A stretch of DNA of 64,000 bases. It comes from Spartobacteria bacterium. GTDB lineage: Bacteria > Verrucomicrobiota > Verrucomicrobiia > Chthoniobacterales > UBA10450. The stretch spans positions 702,391-766,390 of the forward strand of contig PMTM01000006.1 in assembly GCA_003167365.1 (NCBI GenBank), written 5' to 3'. The notes below the pieces were generated by a model. That model did no database searches. It was not told the DNA's origin and saw only the letters and a program-made list of their open reading frames with translations. Of the stretch, positions 34,771 through 43,609 are shown in pieces (positions within the stretch are counted from its first letter, which is position 1; each line of letters opens with the position of its first letter). A program made the position numbers and the translations under genes.

Positions 34771-37008
34771 ATGCCCTTCGAGGAAAACAAATTGCTCTTC
34801 GGCGCCGATTCGACGCCGCGGATCGTTGCGATTGAGCTTGGCGAGACCGGCACAATGCGCGTTTACCGTCGCGAAAACGATGGATCGACCGTCGCCGAGG
34901 TCGAGTCGTTTCACCCTTTCGTCTGGGTCGACAGCGACGTTGTCGATCTCGGCATTGAAGCCGAGAAGCTCGAAGGCGATCTCAAATACGGCTGGCGTAT
35001 CACCGGTGATAGCTGGAAGGAACTGATCGCGCTGCGCAATGGCTTGAAAAGCGCGGGACGCGATTATTTCGCGTTTACCGATCCGGTTCAGCATTATCTC
35101 ACTGCGACGGGACGGACGCTGTTCAAAGAATTGCCGTTCGAAGAATTGAAGCGCATGCAAGTGGAAGTGCTTTCATTCGCGAGCGGCGATGAACCCGTGG
35201 CGGGGGATGGCGTCCCCGGCGCCGCCGTCAGCGACCGCGGCCACAGCGATCATATCATGAGCATCGCCCTCTCCGATAATACCGGTTGGGAAGAGTTAAT
35301 CGTTGTCGATCCAAAGGACGTTGAGGAATCGGAACGCGGCGCGCTCAAGCGACTGACTGCTTTGATCAAAGAGCGCGACCCGGATGTGATCGAAGGTCAC
35401 AATCTATTCCGTTTCGATCTGCCGTATCTGGTCGCGCGAGCGAAGAAGGCGAAAACCAAACTCGACTGGGGACGGAGCGGTGGTTTTCTCCGATCGCGTC
35501 CGTCGCGGTTGCAGATCGCGGAGAAGACGATCGATTACCCAAAGTTTGCCATCGATGGCCGCCATTTCGTCGACACGTTTTTGCTCGCGCAATTTTACGA
35601 CGTCGGCATGCGGACGCTCCCGGGCTTTGAGCGCGTTGACGTAGCGCGGCATTTTGGATTTTGCGACGGCGAAGAACTATCGGCGCTCACTGGAAGAGAA
35701 TTGCAACGCGCTTACGTCGATGATTCCGAAACGTTTCGCCAGCGCGCGCTTTGCGCCGTGCGCGAAACCCGCGCGGTCGCCGAGCTGCTCAGTCCAAGCT
35801 ATTTCATCCAGGCGCAGATTTTTCCCTACAACTACCAGGACGTGATCGTGCGCGGCAACGCCACTCGCATCAACGCGCTTTTCCTGCGGGAATACTTCCG
35901 GCAGCGCCATTCCATTCCCGAGATGCCGATGGTGCGCGGTTTCGAAGGCGGCTACACCGATATTTTTTTCACCGGTGTCGCGCGCAACGTTTGGCATTGC
36001 GATGTCGCTTCGCTTTATCCATCGATCATGCTCCAGTTCGATTGCTTTCCAGTAACCGACCGGCTCCAGATCTTCCGGCATTTGCTCACCGATCTGCGCA
36101 CTTTCCGGCTCGAAGCGAAGGCGCAAATGCGCGTGGCGGAGAAAGAAAACAACCGCGCGCAGCACCGCCATTTTCACGCATTGCAAAACACGTTCAAGAT
36201 TCTCATCAACAGCTTTTACGGTTATCTCGGGTTCGCGCAGGGAAGCTTCGCCGATTTCGAAGCCGCCGCTCGCGTCACGCAGATCGGGCGCGATCTGTTG
36301 AAGAAAATGATCGACTGGCTCAACGCACAAGGCGCGCAAGTCATCGAGGTCGATACCGATGGCATCTATTTCGTGCCGCCGGCCAAGATCGACATCGACA
36401 AATTGCGCAGCGGCCTAGCCAAGGAATTGCCGCCTGGCATCGAAGTCGAATTCGATGAGCAGTTCGACGCCATGTTCAGTTACAAGGCCAAGAACTACGC
36501 GCTCCTCACCCACGACGGCGAGGTCGTTATCAAGGGTGGCGCACTCAAGTCGCGCGGACTGGAAAAATTCCAGCGCGTTTTCCTCGAGGAAATGATCCGG
36601 CTCCTCATGCAGGGAAAACCGGAGGCGATCGCAGATGTTCGAGAGAGATTCGAAAAGAAAATCCGCAACCGCGAATGGAACATCGACATGTTAATGAAGA
36701 CCGACACGCTCCAGGATTCGTTGGAGAAATATCGGCAAAAGATCGTCGGTTCCGCGCGCAACCGCGCCGCGGCTTACGAACTCGCGCTCGCCAGCGGCCG
36801 TAGTTACCGGCCGGGCGACCAGATTAGTTACTACATCACTGGCGCAGGCAAGAAAGTCGCCGCCTACGAAAGTGCCAAGCTCGCTTCAAACTTCGATCCG
36901 AAAAACCGCGACGAAAACGTCGATTACTACATCGCAAAGCTCGATGACCTGGTGAAGAAGTTCGCCATAATGATTCCAGCCCCCGAGCAGGAGACGCTAA
37001 AACTGTAG
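34771..37008 (+). CDS. polB: Family B DNA polymerase (Pol II-like) with degraded proofreading motifs
   Basis: 745 residues, about the Pol II length. Polymerase motifs are intact: motif A DVASLYPSIM (Asp about 411), motif B KILINSFYGYLGF, and motif C as VDTDGIYF, with DTD kept but Gly after it instead of Ser. The N-terminal exonuclease domain keeps Exo II (GHNLFRFDLPYL). Exo I reads MQVEVLSF where DIE is expected (about 129-136), and Exo III reads RALCAV where YxxxD is expected (about 326-330). Proofreading is therefore probably lost. Such a polymerase could act in repair or translesion synthesis. A hairpin repeat sits at its start codon. No polymerase-associated gene is adjacent. Confidence 0.85.
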   Translation: MPFEENKLLFGADSTPRIVAIELGETGTMRVYRRENDGSTVAEVESFHPFVWVDSDVVDLGIEAEKLEGDLKYGWRITGDSWKELIALRNGLKSAGRDYFAFTDPVQHYLTATGRTLFKELPFEELKRMQVEVLSFASGDEPVAGDGVPGAAVSDRGHSDHIMSIALSDNTGWEELIVVDPKDVEESERGALKRLTALIKERDPDVIEGHNLFRFDLPYLVARAKKAKTKLDWGRSGGFLRSRPSRLQIAEKTIDYPKFAIDGRHFVDTFLLAQFYDVGMRTLPGFERVDVARHFGFCDGEELSALTGRELQRAYVDDSETFRQRALCAVRETRAVAELLSPSYFIQAQIFPYNYQDVIVRGNATRINALFLREYFRQRHSIPEMPMVRGFEGGYTDIFFTGVARNVWHCDVASLYPSIMLQFDCFPVTDRLQIFRHLLTDLRTFRLEAKAQMRVAEKENNRAQHRHFHALQNTFKILINSFYGYLGFAQGSFADFEAAARVTQIGRDLLKKMIDWLNAQGAQVIEVDTDGIYFVPPAKIDIDKLRSGLAKELPPGIEVEFDEQFDAMFSYKAKNYALLTHDGEVVIKGGALKSRGLEKFQRVFLEEMIRLLMQGKPEAIADVRERFEKKIRNREWNIDMLMKTDTLQDSLEKYRQKIVGSARNRAAAYELALASGRSYRPGDQISYYITGAGKKVAAYESAKLASNFDPKNRDENVDYYIAKLDDLVKKFAIMIPAPEQETLKL

Positions 37009-37058
37009 CGGCAACCATGTCGGTCGACGACACGGATTCTCCTACAGCCGCTGGGGAG

Positions 37059-37373
37059 CTAAATCATTATTCCGATCAATTGATGGATCATCAGCGTGAT
37101 CGGCCAGGCCGCAATTGCGGTGATCAGAGCAAAGAATACGAATTCGGCCACAGAGTCGCGGTTCATCTCAGTGCCGAAAAATTCATTGCTGATTTTGCGG
37201 AACGTGCGCAGTTCGGAAACTCCCTTTTCGGAAATCGCGGAAGCCCGAGCAACGGTTTCGTCGGTCGATTGAAAGGAGTGGTCCGTTAGCGGAAAACTCC
37301 TGCAATCGCATAGCGCGCGGCTATCGTCGCGCGAATGGCGCGGAGCTGAATTGAAATGAGGTATTGGTTTCAT
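37059..37373 (-). CDS. Small single-helix membrane protein (start uncertain)
   Basis: Up to 104 residues. Only the last 50 look protein-like: SELRTFRKISNEFFGTEMNR followed by a membrane helix (VAEFVFFALITAIAAWPITLM). The true start may be internal; an ATG at 37166 gives 35 residues, and a GGGAG lies just before a CTG that would give about 51. The upstream part lacks any clear pattern. It faces polB in a convergent arrangement. Function unknown. Confidence 0.35.
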   Translation of the reverse strand: MKPIPHFNSAPRHSRDDSRALCDCRSFPLTDHSFQSTDETVARASAISEKGVSELRTFRKISNEFFGTEMNRDSVAEFVFFALITAIAAWPITLMIHQLIGIMI

Positions 37374-37384
37374 AAATATTTTTG

Positions 37385-37553
37385 GAGTTAAGTGTTTCGA
37401 TGCGGAAGACCTGGGCGCAAAGCGTCCACAGATTCGACCACTGGGGTGCCGCGGAATGCGGGCTCCAACTTGGCGTGATCCAAACGCGCGCGCTTAGGCG
37501 GCCTGCCGGAATCCGGCACCGCGAAGTGGCGCGTTGATCTTTTTCATCTGCAT
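37385..37553 (+). ncRNA. Candidate structured transcript ending in a terminator-like hairpin
   Basis: An intergenic segment with no coding pattern but several hairpins: GGGCGCAAAGCGTCC at 37412-37426 and TGCCGGAATCCGGCA near 37504-37518. An outer AACGCGC/GCGCGTT pair (near 37483 and 37528) is followed by GATCTTTTT, as in an intrinsic terminator. It is about 480 bp from the end of polB, so it may terminate a separate short RNA. No RNA family (6S, SRP, tmRNA, RNase P) was recognised. The rest of the 37374-37640 gap shows nothing else. Confidence 0.25.
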
Positions 37554-37639
37554 TCTATTTACAGCGGATTCCGTGCCTGTCCAATCTGTCGAAGGAATCT
37601 ATATTGTAAGTGCCTCTCGAACTGATATTAATGACTTTA

Positions 37640-37668
37640 TTGTCTTTTGACGACTGAAAGTCCATAAT
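37640..37668 (+). promoter_or_regulatory. Putative sigma-70 promoter of the first CHAP-like gene
   Basis: TTGTCT at 37640-37645, a 17-bp spacer and CATAAT at 37663-37668. Transcription would begin near 37675, which argues for translation starting at the downstream ATGs. Confidence 0.45.
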
Positions 37669-37728
37669 TTCCGTTTGTTCAAGAAAGTAGTTGCAGAGGC
37701 AATAGATCTGCTCGATATCGCGCTCTTC

Positions 37729-38280
37729 ATGTCGATGTTTGTCCCTCGTTTACTTGGCCTCGCTTGTTCCTTTGTCCTCGCCGCGACTGCCGCCCGCGTT
37801 GACGGTTCGCCGTCGAAATCGCAGTTTGCTTTCAAAGACGCGCGCGGAAAAACGCAATCGGCGGCCGTTGTTTCCAATTACTATCCGAAGAAGCTCGTTT
37901 ATCCATTGGCAAAGATAGATCGACGTCTCGATCCGAAGTTGATGCGCGCGGCCACGATCGCTCAGGAACGCTCGCATGCGCACTCGCGCTCGCGTTGCTG
38001 GCAATACGTGAAAGAGGCCCTGCTCGCCTCAGGCGCGGTCGGTTCTTACCCGAAAACCGCTTACGCAAAAGACGCCGGACAAGAGTTGGTCAGCACTTTT
38101 GGATTCAAGAAACTCGCAGTGCGCGACCCGTTCAAGGCACCGGTCGGTGCGGTGCTCGTTTACGGCGCTAGTCGCGCGGCGGGCCATGTAGAGATTCGCA
38201 CCAAGGACGGTTTCGTAAGCGATTTCCGCTCGAAGATTCCGTCGCCGCGTCCGCTGATCGGCGTTTACGCGAAGTTGTAG
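37729..38280 (+). CDS. Secreted CHAP/NlpC-like protein, copy 1
   Basis: 183 residues from ATG 37729 (ATG 37735 also possible); the start choice follows from the promoter and from a signal peptide (FVPRLLGLACSFVLAATAA). The mature part has a Cys in SRCWQYVKEALL and a His in GHVEIRTKDG separated by about 80 residues, preceded by APVGAVLVYG. This is the Cys/His arrangement of CHAP and NlpC/P60 amidases, which cut peptidoglycan peptides. I infer a cell-wall hydrolase fold but the match is weak. A close paralogue lies at 42957-43514. YPKTAYAKDAGQELV is shared almost exactly. Confidence 0.6.
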   Translation: MSMFVPRLLGLACSFVLAATAARVDGSPSKSQFAFKDARGKTQSAAVVSNYYPKKLVYPLAKIDRRLDPKLMRAATIAQERSHAHSRSRCWQYVKEALLASGAVGSYPKTAYAKDAGQELVSTFGFKKLAVRDPFKAPVGAVLVYGASRAAGHVEIRTKDGFVSDFRSKIPSPRPLIGVYAKL

Positions 38281-38322
38281 GCTGTCGATCTTGCGCGTTG
38301 TAGCTGCAGTCAGCGAAAGTGG

Positions 38323-38748
38323 CTACAGAAGTTTGGCGTTGAGATTGATTTGAGTGCCGGCCAGCGCGACGGAAACCGGGCAGGTCTTTTTGGTCAGCTC
38401 GGCTTGCTCGCGAAATTTTGCGTCGTCGATTCCGGGAACATCGGCTTCTGTTTTCAAATCGATGGAAGTAATTTTAAATCCGCCCCCGGCGGGTTCGAGT
38501 TTTACGCTCGCCGTCGTGCTGATGCGTTTGGCGGGATGCCCCGCTTTCTCGAGGTTGAGCGAAAGCGCCATGGAAAAACAGCCAGCCTCAGCCGCGCCGA
38601 TCAATTCCTCGGGATTCGTTCCCGCGCCGTTCTCGAAACGCGACGAGAACGAGTAAGAACCTTCGAAAGCGCCGCTCCCGAGTTTCACCGTACCCTTGCC
38701 CGCTTTCAATGTGCCTTCCCAAACAGCCGATCCAGTTCGTGTTGCCAT
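38323..38748 (-). CDS. osmC: OsmC-family peroxiredoxin-like protein, copy 1
   Basis: 141 residues, standard OsmC length. The two redox Cys sit in EAGCFSMALSLNLEKAG and KKTCPVSVALAG, and the FSSRFENGAGTNPEELIGAA segment with the catalytic-site Arg/Glu is intact. OsmC/Ohr proteins reduce organic hydroperoxides; the spacing here fits OsmC rather than Ohr. A second family member lies at 46511-46960. Located between the CHAP-like and 3D-domain genes. Confidence 0.88.
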   Translation of the reverse strand: MATRTGSAVWEGTLKAGKGTVKLGSGAFEGSYSFSSRFENGAGTNPEELIGAAEAGCFSMALSLNLEKAGHPAKRISTTASVKLEPAGGGFKITSIDLKTEADVPGIDDAKFREQAELTKKTCPVSVALAGTQINLNAKLL

Positions 38749-38830
38749 GATCGTTCAAGTTGCTGCTGATGATTCAAGTGCGCAACCAAATGGGATGGAG
38801 CGCGCTGCGCCGCTCAGCAATCGAGCGGGT

Positions 38831-39388
38831 TTACGGGACTCTGTAACCTGGCTTTAGGAGTGAAAGCGGTGCCTTGTCGAAGCGTGACCGATTGTTTGCC
38901 GGTAGCGCGCTGTTTCCGATCATCTGCGATTGCTGGCTCAGGCGCGTTGGTTGGGGTTGTGGGCGATAATTGGGCGGAATAACGCGCACGGTCATGAAGC
39001 TCGGATTCTGCCGTGCCCAGGAAAGCGCCTGCCGCTTGGTTTCAAAAAATCGATCGACCACGATGGCGCCTTTTTCGTAAGCGGTGCGGCCGCCTCGACG
39101 CGCCGCCTTGCGACTGACCACGGCTGAACCGGTATCGACAGCTACGAGACTCGTGCGGTCGGGGAAAATTACCTGACTCCCATACGGAATTTTTCGTGGA
39201 TCGACCGCGCAATGACCGGACCGTAATCGTGTTCCAGTGGCACACTTGTGTTGTCGCGTGTAATGATCGGAACCGCCGCCGCCGCTAGCCCAATAGACGG
39301 TGACGCGAGCTAACAGAGATTGCTCACGCGCCGATGCGGTGCACATCAGCAATAAGACAAGCCCTAGCGTTGTAATGAACCGTTTCAT
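38831..39388 (-). CDS. Secreted 3D-domain protein, copy 1
   Basis: 185 residues with a signal peptide (FITTLGLVLLLMCTASA). The mature protein opens RVTVYWASGGGGSD and has GHCAVDPRKIPYGSQVIFPD, LVAVDTGSAVVSRKAA and AIVVDRFFETKRQAL, the Asp-rich pattern of the 3D double-psi beta-barrel found in MltA-like lytic transglycosylases and Rpf-like proteins. Here the third Asp is in IVVDRFF. The C-terminal 50 residues are Pro/Gln/Ser-rich. Probably a wall-acting protein. Its paralogue is at 42126-42743. Confidence 0.75.
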   Translation of the reverse strand: MKRFITTLGLVLLLMCTASAREQSLLARVTVYWASGGGGSDHYTRQHKCATGTRLRSGHCAVDPRKIPYGSQVIFPDRTSLVAVDTGSAVVSRKAARRGGRTAYEKGAIVVDRFFETKRQALSWARQNPSFMTVRVIPPNYRPQPQPTRLSQQSQMIGNSALPANNRSRFDKAPLSLLKPGYRVP

Positions 39389-39546
39389 GTTTGTCTTCTT
39401 TTGTTCCCGCAGGGCGGAAATCTATTGCCATATAAAGCAAGATTCGGGGGAGCCAGGCCCAAGAAGTGATCTTAAAAGTACATTCGGAACTGGCCGGCAA
39501 GGCGGTCGCCTGTAAGGGGTTATTACGCCTTCACGCGCCAAATAGG

Positions 39547-40827
39547 CTATGAGGCCAGAGATTCCCGCTCTCGCGCGAGCGCGACTTGCCTGCGCCCGAG
39601 CCACAAGCTGAGCGCCAGCCAAATCCCCGCCAGCGGCGCTGCCACGAAAGAGATTCCAGTCAGACCCAGACCGACCCATGTGAGCAATTTGTAAGACCAC
39701 GCCCCGGTTTGATCGCCGGCGCGGTATACAAACGTGTCCATGAAACTCTTGGCCTTGTACTTATCCTCGCGTCGCAAAACGGTGAACAGAACTTCGCGCG
39801 CCGGGCGCGAAACGGCATAGTTGCCCGCGCGCCGCAACGTCTGGAAAACGACCAGCAGCGACAGAACCGGCGTGAACCCCATCCAAAGAAATCCGATTAG
39901 GCTGATCATCGGCAAGAGCGCGAGCGTGATTCCGACGCCGAACCATTTTAGTAAGCGGCCGGTCAAAAAGATCTGGATTCCAATCGTGAGGACATTCACC
40001 GCCACATCGACCCAGGCGAAGAAGGCCGTGCGCGCGCCGCGATCGTGGAATTGATGTAGCGTAATATCGGCCTGCTGAAAATAGACGAGGGTGGCGGTAA
40101 TCGCGTGTAAGAGCATGAACGCGCAAATGCCGAGCAAATAGGGCGAACGAAAGACGTGCGAGATGCCCGCCCATATACTGCCGCCGATTGGCTTTTCCGC
40201 TCCGGCGGGTTCTAGATCTTGTCGATGTTGAACTTCGGCTGGAAAAAATCGCACGCATTGCGCAGCGATCTCGAGCATCACGGCGGAGATGAGCAGCAAA
40301 TTCACCGTGCCGATCTTTTTCACCAGCACTCCCGTCATGGCCGCGCCCACGATTGCACCGAGGGTTCCGCCGACGCTGATGAATCCGAACAGCCGTTTTC
40401 CCTGATCGCTGTTGAACAAGTCGGTCATGAACGCCCAAAAAACCGTGACCACGAAAAGATTGAAAACGCTTACCCAAATGAAGAAGGCGCGCCCGAGCCA
40501 TACATTTTGCGCGGGAGGGAGCGTACGCATGAGGACAAAAAAGATGATGAGGTTTGCGATGAAGAAGCGGTAGGCCATCGGGATAAATCTCCGGCGCGGC
40601 ATGCGCGCGACGATGGTGGAAAAAAGCGCGTTCGCGATCAACATCGTGACCAACACAGCGGTGAACATCCACGACAGATTTTCGAGACCTTCCGCGCCGA
40701 TATTATCGCGAATCGGTCGAAGCACGTAGTAGCTGCCGAGGACGAGAAAGTTGAAAAGAAAACCGAGCCAGAGGGCCCGGATTTCTTCCGGACGAGCGTC
40801 GACCAGCTTTTGGAATATTTTCTTCAT
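39547..40827 (-). CDS. Multi-pass transporter of the NTT/MFS type (nucleotide transporter-like)
   Basis: 426 residues with about 11-12 membrane helices. The N-terminus (FLFNFLVLGSYYVLRPIRDN) resembles the ATP/ADP antiporter (NTT) family also present in free-living bacteria, and SDQGKRLFGFISVGGTLGAI resembles the loop between helices 4 and 5. The substrate is unknown; the family includes non-nucleotide carriers, so an MFS label is equally safe. It starts 58 bp after the convergently oriented... no partner gene; the neighbour at 40885 lies upstream on the same strand and may be co-transcribed. Confidence 0.7.
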   Translation of the reverse strand: MKKIFQKLVDARPEEIRALWLGFLFNFLVLGSYYVLRPIRDNIGAEGLENLSWMFTAVLVTMLIANALFSTIVARMPRRRFIPMAYRFFIANLIIFFVLMRTLPPAQNVWLGRAFFIWVSVFNLFVVTVFWAFMTDLFNSDQGKRLFGFISVGGTLGAIVGAAMTGVLVKKIGTVNLLLISAVMLEIAAQCVRFFPAEVQHRQDLEPAGAEKPIGGSIWAGISHVFRSPYLLGICAFMLLHAITATLVYFQQADITLHQFHDRGARTAFFAWVDVAVNVLTIGIQIFLTGRLLKWFGVGITLALLPMISLIGFLWMGFTPVLSLLVVFQTLRRAGNYAVSRPAREVLFTVLRREDKYKAKSFMDTFVYRAGDQTGAWSYKLLTWVGLGLTGISFVAAPLAGIWLALSLWLGRRQVALARERESLAS

Positions 40828-40884
40828 CTTGTTGTCACGGCGCTCCGTCGCCGTGTCGATGCGCCCCGAGTGAGCGCGGGACGG

Positions 40885-42015
40885 CTAGATCTTCTTGTGC
40901 CACGCCGCCAGGACTTCGGCTTCGCGTTCCGGTGTCAGCCCGGCCTTCAGTTTAGATTGTCGATCCTGCGGCTGCGATTTGAACCAGGCCACCGTGTCGC
41001 GAGTGGTGTCGGCTAGAGCGCGAAATGTCATACCTTTCCCGATCGCGCGTTTGTTGCTGATTTGATTGCCGCCTGCTTCTTCGCCGCGCGGCGGAATCCA
41101 GACCGGCATGTCCGACCACGGTTCGACTTTTTGTGCGGCGAGAAAATCGGCATTCACCCACGTGAACTTTGCCTTCGAACTGAGTGCGCTCTTCATTGTC
41201 TCGAGCATGTTGCCAATGCCGAGTTGCTGCGCTGGGCCGGTTGCGTTGTAAATCCCGGTCTCGCCATTCTCGACCATGCGGATCGTCCATTCGGCCAGAT
41301 CGCGTCCATCGATGAATTGCACGGGATCGCTCGGAGCGCCGGGCGCGAGCACTTCGCCGCCGCGATCGACCCGCATCGGCCAGTAGCTGAAGCGATCGGT
41401 TTCGTCGCGTGGTCCGACAATCAGTCCCGGCCGGATGATCAACGTCTTTTTCGGAAACCACTTTTCCGCCTCCTGCTCGGAGAGCGCTTTGAGCGGACCG
41501 TAGAGCGCGTATTTTGATGCGATGATAGTTTCACGCGATTCCTTCATCGCATCTGGCCCGGTGTATTTCGCGAGCGGCGCGCTTTCGTCCGTGCCCGGTT
41601 TGCTCGTATCGGAGTAAACCGAAATGGTGGAGATGAAAACGTAACGGTCGACGTTGCCTTTGAGAATCTGCGCTGCATCGCGCACCCACACCGGCGCTGA
41701 TGTCGGGTTATCGATCACGACGTCCCATTGCCGATTCTTCAAGGCGTCGAGCTGTCCGTTGCGATCGCCGATCAATTGCTCTACTCCTTCCGGCGTTTCT
41801 CCCGGGTGAGTCTTGCCCCGATTAAAGGTCGTGATCTTGTGTCCGCGCTTGAGCGCATACTGAATTTGAAATGGCCCGGTGAACCCGGTTCCGCCCAGAA
41901 TGAGAATGCGCAAGGACTTAGCAGATTTCTCCGCGAACAAGGGACCAACGCTGAGCGCAGTGCCGGCGGCGGCGGAAAGTTTGATGAAGAGGCGGCGAGT
42001 CGTCGATGTATTCAT
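40885..42015 (-). CDS. Tat-exported NAD-dependent epimerase/dehydratase-like protein
   Basis: 376 residues. The N-terminus has a twin-arginine motif (TTRRLFIKLSAAAGTALSVG), pointing to export of a folded, cofactor-bearing protein. A Rossmann NAD(P) loop follows (ILILGGTGFTGPFQIQYAL). The short-chain Tyr-x3-Lys is not clear; SKYALYGPLK occurs near the expected place. It resembles extended/atypical SDR proteins of the CSP41/isoflavone-reductase side. Substrate unknown. The transporter at 39547 follows on the same strand 57 bp later. Confidence 0.75.
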   Translation of the reverse strand: MNTSTTRRLFIKLSAAAGTALSVGPLFAEKSAKSLRILILGGTGFTGPFQIQYALKRGHKITTFNRGKTHPGETPEGVEQLIGDRNGQLDALKNRQWDVVIDNPTSAPVWVRDAAQILKGNVDRYVFISTISVYSDTSKPGTDESAPLAKYTGPDAMKESRETIIASKYALYGPLKALSEQEAEKWFPKKTLIIRPGLIVGPRDETDRFSYWPMRVDRGGEVLAPGAPSDPVQFIDGRDLAEWTIRMVENGETGIYNATGPAQQLGIGNMLETMKSALSSKAKFTWVNADFLAAQKVEPWSDMPVWIPPRGEEAGGNQISNKRAIGKGMTFRALADTTRDTVAWFKSQPQDRQSKLKAGLTPEREAEVLAAWHKKI

Positions 42016-42125
42016 GCTCGCGCTAAAGACATGCAGAGTTGTCTTTTATGCAACGTGAATAGCAACAATTGCGACGAACAATCTGCGAAGGTTCGTTAAC
42101 GAATGGCGGATTTTATTTCTCGTCT

Positions 42126-42743
42126 CTAAGCGAAACGGAGCGGTAGTCCTAGTCGTACGATTCGGCGCCGCACGGCCCACCATAACGGAATTAATGGCAG
42201 CAGCGCCAAGGCGGAAGCGTCCAATGTTTGCAAACCGGGCGACGCTTGAACTGCCGCGATCGTCTCGGCCGTCGTGTTCGAGGTCGCTTTTATTTGGGCC
42301 AGCATTGTGCCGTGTTCCGGCAATGGCCGTTTCTTCGAGCCCGGGGTCACCACTTGGAGCGTCATGAAGTGGGGGTGCGTGTCAGCCCAGGCCAGCGCTT
42401 CTTCTTTAGTTTCAAAATATCGATCAACCACAATTGCATCCCGTTGCGCGACATTCCGGCCACTGAGCCGCGCCGCTTGGCGACTGACTACCGCCGGGCC
42501 GGTATCGATAGCTTTGCATTCGGCTCCATCGGAGAAGATAACTTTGCTGCCGTACGGAATTCGATCTGGATCGACCGCGCAATGCCCCGGGCGTAATCGC
42601 GCGCCGTTGTAGGCTGCCCGTTGCTGCTGTGAATCGCGGGACGCCCAATAAACCGTGACGCGAGCGAGCACGGTTTGCTCCCGTGCGAAAACGGCGGGTA
42701 TGAATAACAAGGTAAGTGTTATGGCGGTAATAAATTGCTTCAT
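42126..42743 (-). CDS. Secreted 3D-domain protein, copy 2
   Basis: 205 residues from ATG 42743, chosen because it gives the signal peptide QFITAITLTLLFIPAVFA, parallel to copy 1. The same 3D motifs are present: RVTVYWASRDS, GHCAVDPDRIPYGSKVIFSD, AIDTGPAVVSRQAA, AIVVDRYFETKEEAL. Unlike copy 1 it ends with a Thr/Ala-rich tail and a hydrophobic segment (DASALALLPLIPLWWAVRRR) that could anchor it in a membrane. Divergent from the second CHAP-like gene, 213 bp away. Confidence 0.72.
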   Translation of the reverse strand: MKQFITAITLTLLFIPAVFAREQTVLARVTVYWASRDSQQQRAAYNGARLRPGHCAVDPDRIPYGSKVIFSDGAECKAIDTGPAVVSRQAARLSGRNVAQRDAIVVDRYFETKEEALAWADTHPHFMTLQVVTPGSKKRPLPEHGTMLAQIKATSNTTAETIAAVQASPGLQTLDASALALLPLIPLWWAVRRRIVRLGLPLRFA

Positions 42744-42956
42744 GATTTTTTTAGAATCGGTCCCGAAATTCGTTAAAGGCTGCGAACGAAACGAAGTCGT
42801 TCGGTCAAATCTCAGGGAACAGTAGCTACACTTTAGATTCGAAATTCCTCGGCGGGACGGCCGTAGGCTACCAACAGAATCCTTAGATGAATTCCGCCGG
42901 GATTTATTCACAAAAGACTTGTTCACCTGGCATGTGCCCTGCGATAACACGGCTCC

Positions 42957-43514
42957 GTGCGACGAACTGTTTTCTTGTTTTCCTTCGCGATTTGCGGTTT
43001 GGCTTTTTGTCTGGCCGAAAGTCGAGCTGATGGTTTGGCGGCGTCGCAGTCGCGGTTTTACTACAAAGACTCCGGAGGGAACGTTGGCTCAGCCCGAATT
43101 GTTCGGCGCTATTACTGGAAACCAATTGTTCATCCGTTCGCGACTATCGATTCGCGTATCGATCCAACGCTCAGACGCGCCGCGACGATTGCGGAAGAGC
43201 GCGCTCACGCCCACTCAAACGCGCGTTGCTGGCATTATGTGAAGGAAGCTTTGGTCGCCGCTCACGCGATCAATTCCTATCCAAAAACTGCATATGCCGC
43301 CGAAGCTGGCGACGAACTGGTTCGCGACTACGGCTTCAAGCGATTGTCGGTCCGCGATCCTTACAAAGCTCCGCTCGGCGCGGTTTTGGTTTACGGCAAC
43401 AAGGCGAGGGGCCACGTCGAAATTCGAACGAGGGACGGGTTCGTCAGCGATTATCACTCCAAGAATCGCTGCTTCTATCCGCTGCGCGCGGTCTACGCGA
43501 AATTCTCCTCGTAA
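42957..43514 (+). CDS. Secreted CHAP/NlpC-like protein, copy 2
   Basis: 185 residues from GTG 42957, with a signal peptide (VFLFSFAICGLAFCLAESRA). It shares with copy 1 a Cys in ARCWHYVKEALVAA, NSYPKTAYAAEAGDELV and APLGAVLVYGNKARGHVEIR. The Cys and His pattern suggests a peptidoglycan amidase fold. The divergent partner at 42126 is a 3D protein, so each CHAP-like copy is accompanied by a 3D-domain gene. No good ribosome site precedes the GTG. Confidence 0.6.
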   Translation: MRRTVFLFSFAICGLAFCLAESRADGLAASQSRFYYKDSGGNVGSARIVRRYYWKPIVHPFATIDSRIDPTLRRAATIAEERAHAHSNARCWHYVKEALVAAHAINSYPKTAYAAEAGDELVRDYGFKRLSVRDPYKAPLGAVLVYGNKARGHVEIRTRDGFVSDYHSKNRCFYPLRAVYAKFSS

Positions 43515-43609
43515 CCGGCTGACTTCTGTAAGGTCGCTTATCAATTCCTAGTGCGGTTGAGCGGAATTAGAAACTCGCAAAACTCGCTTCACCTCTTGAT
43601 TCTTACGGG

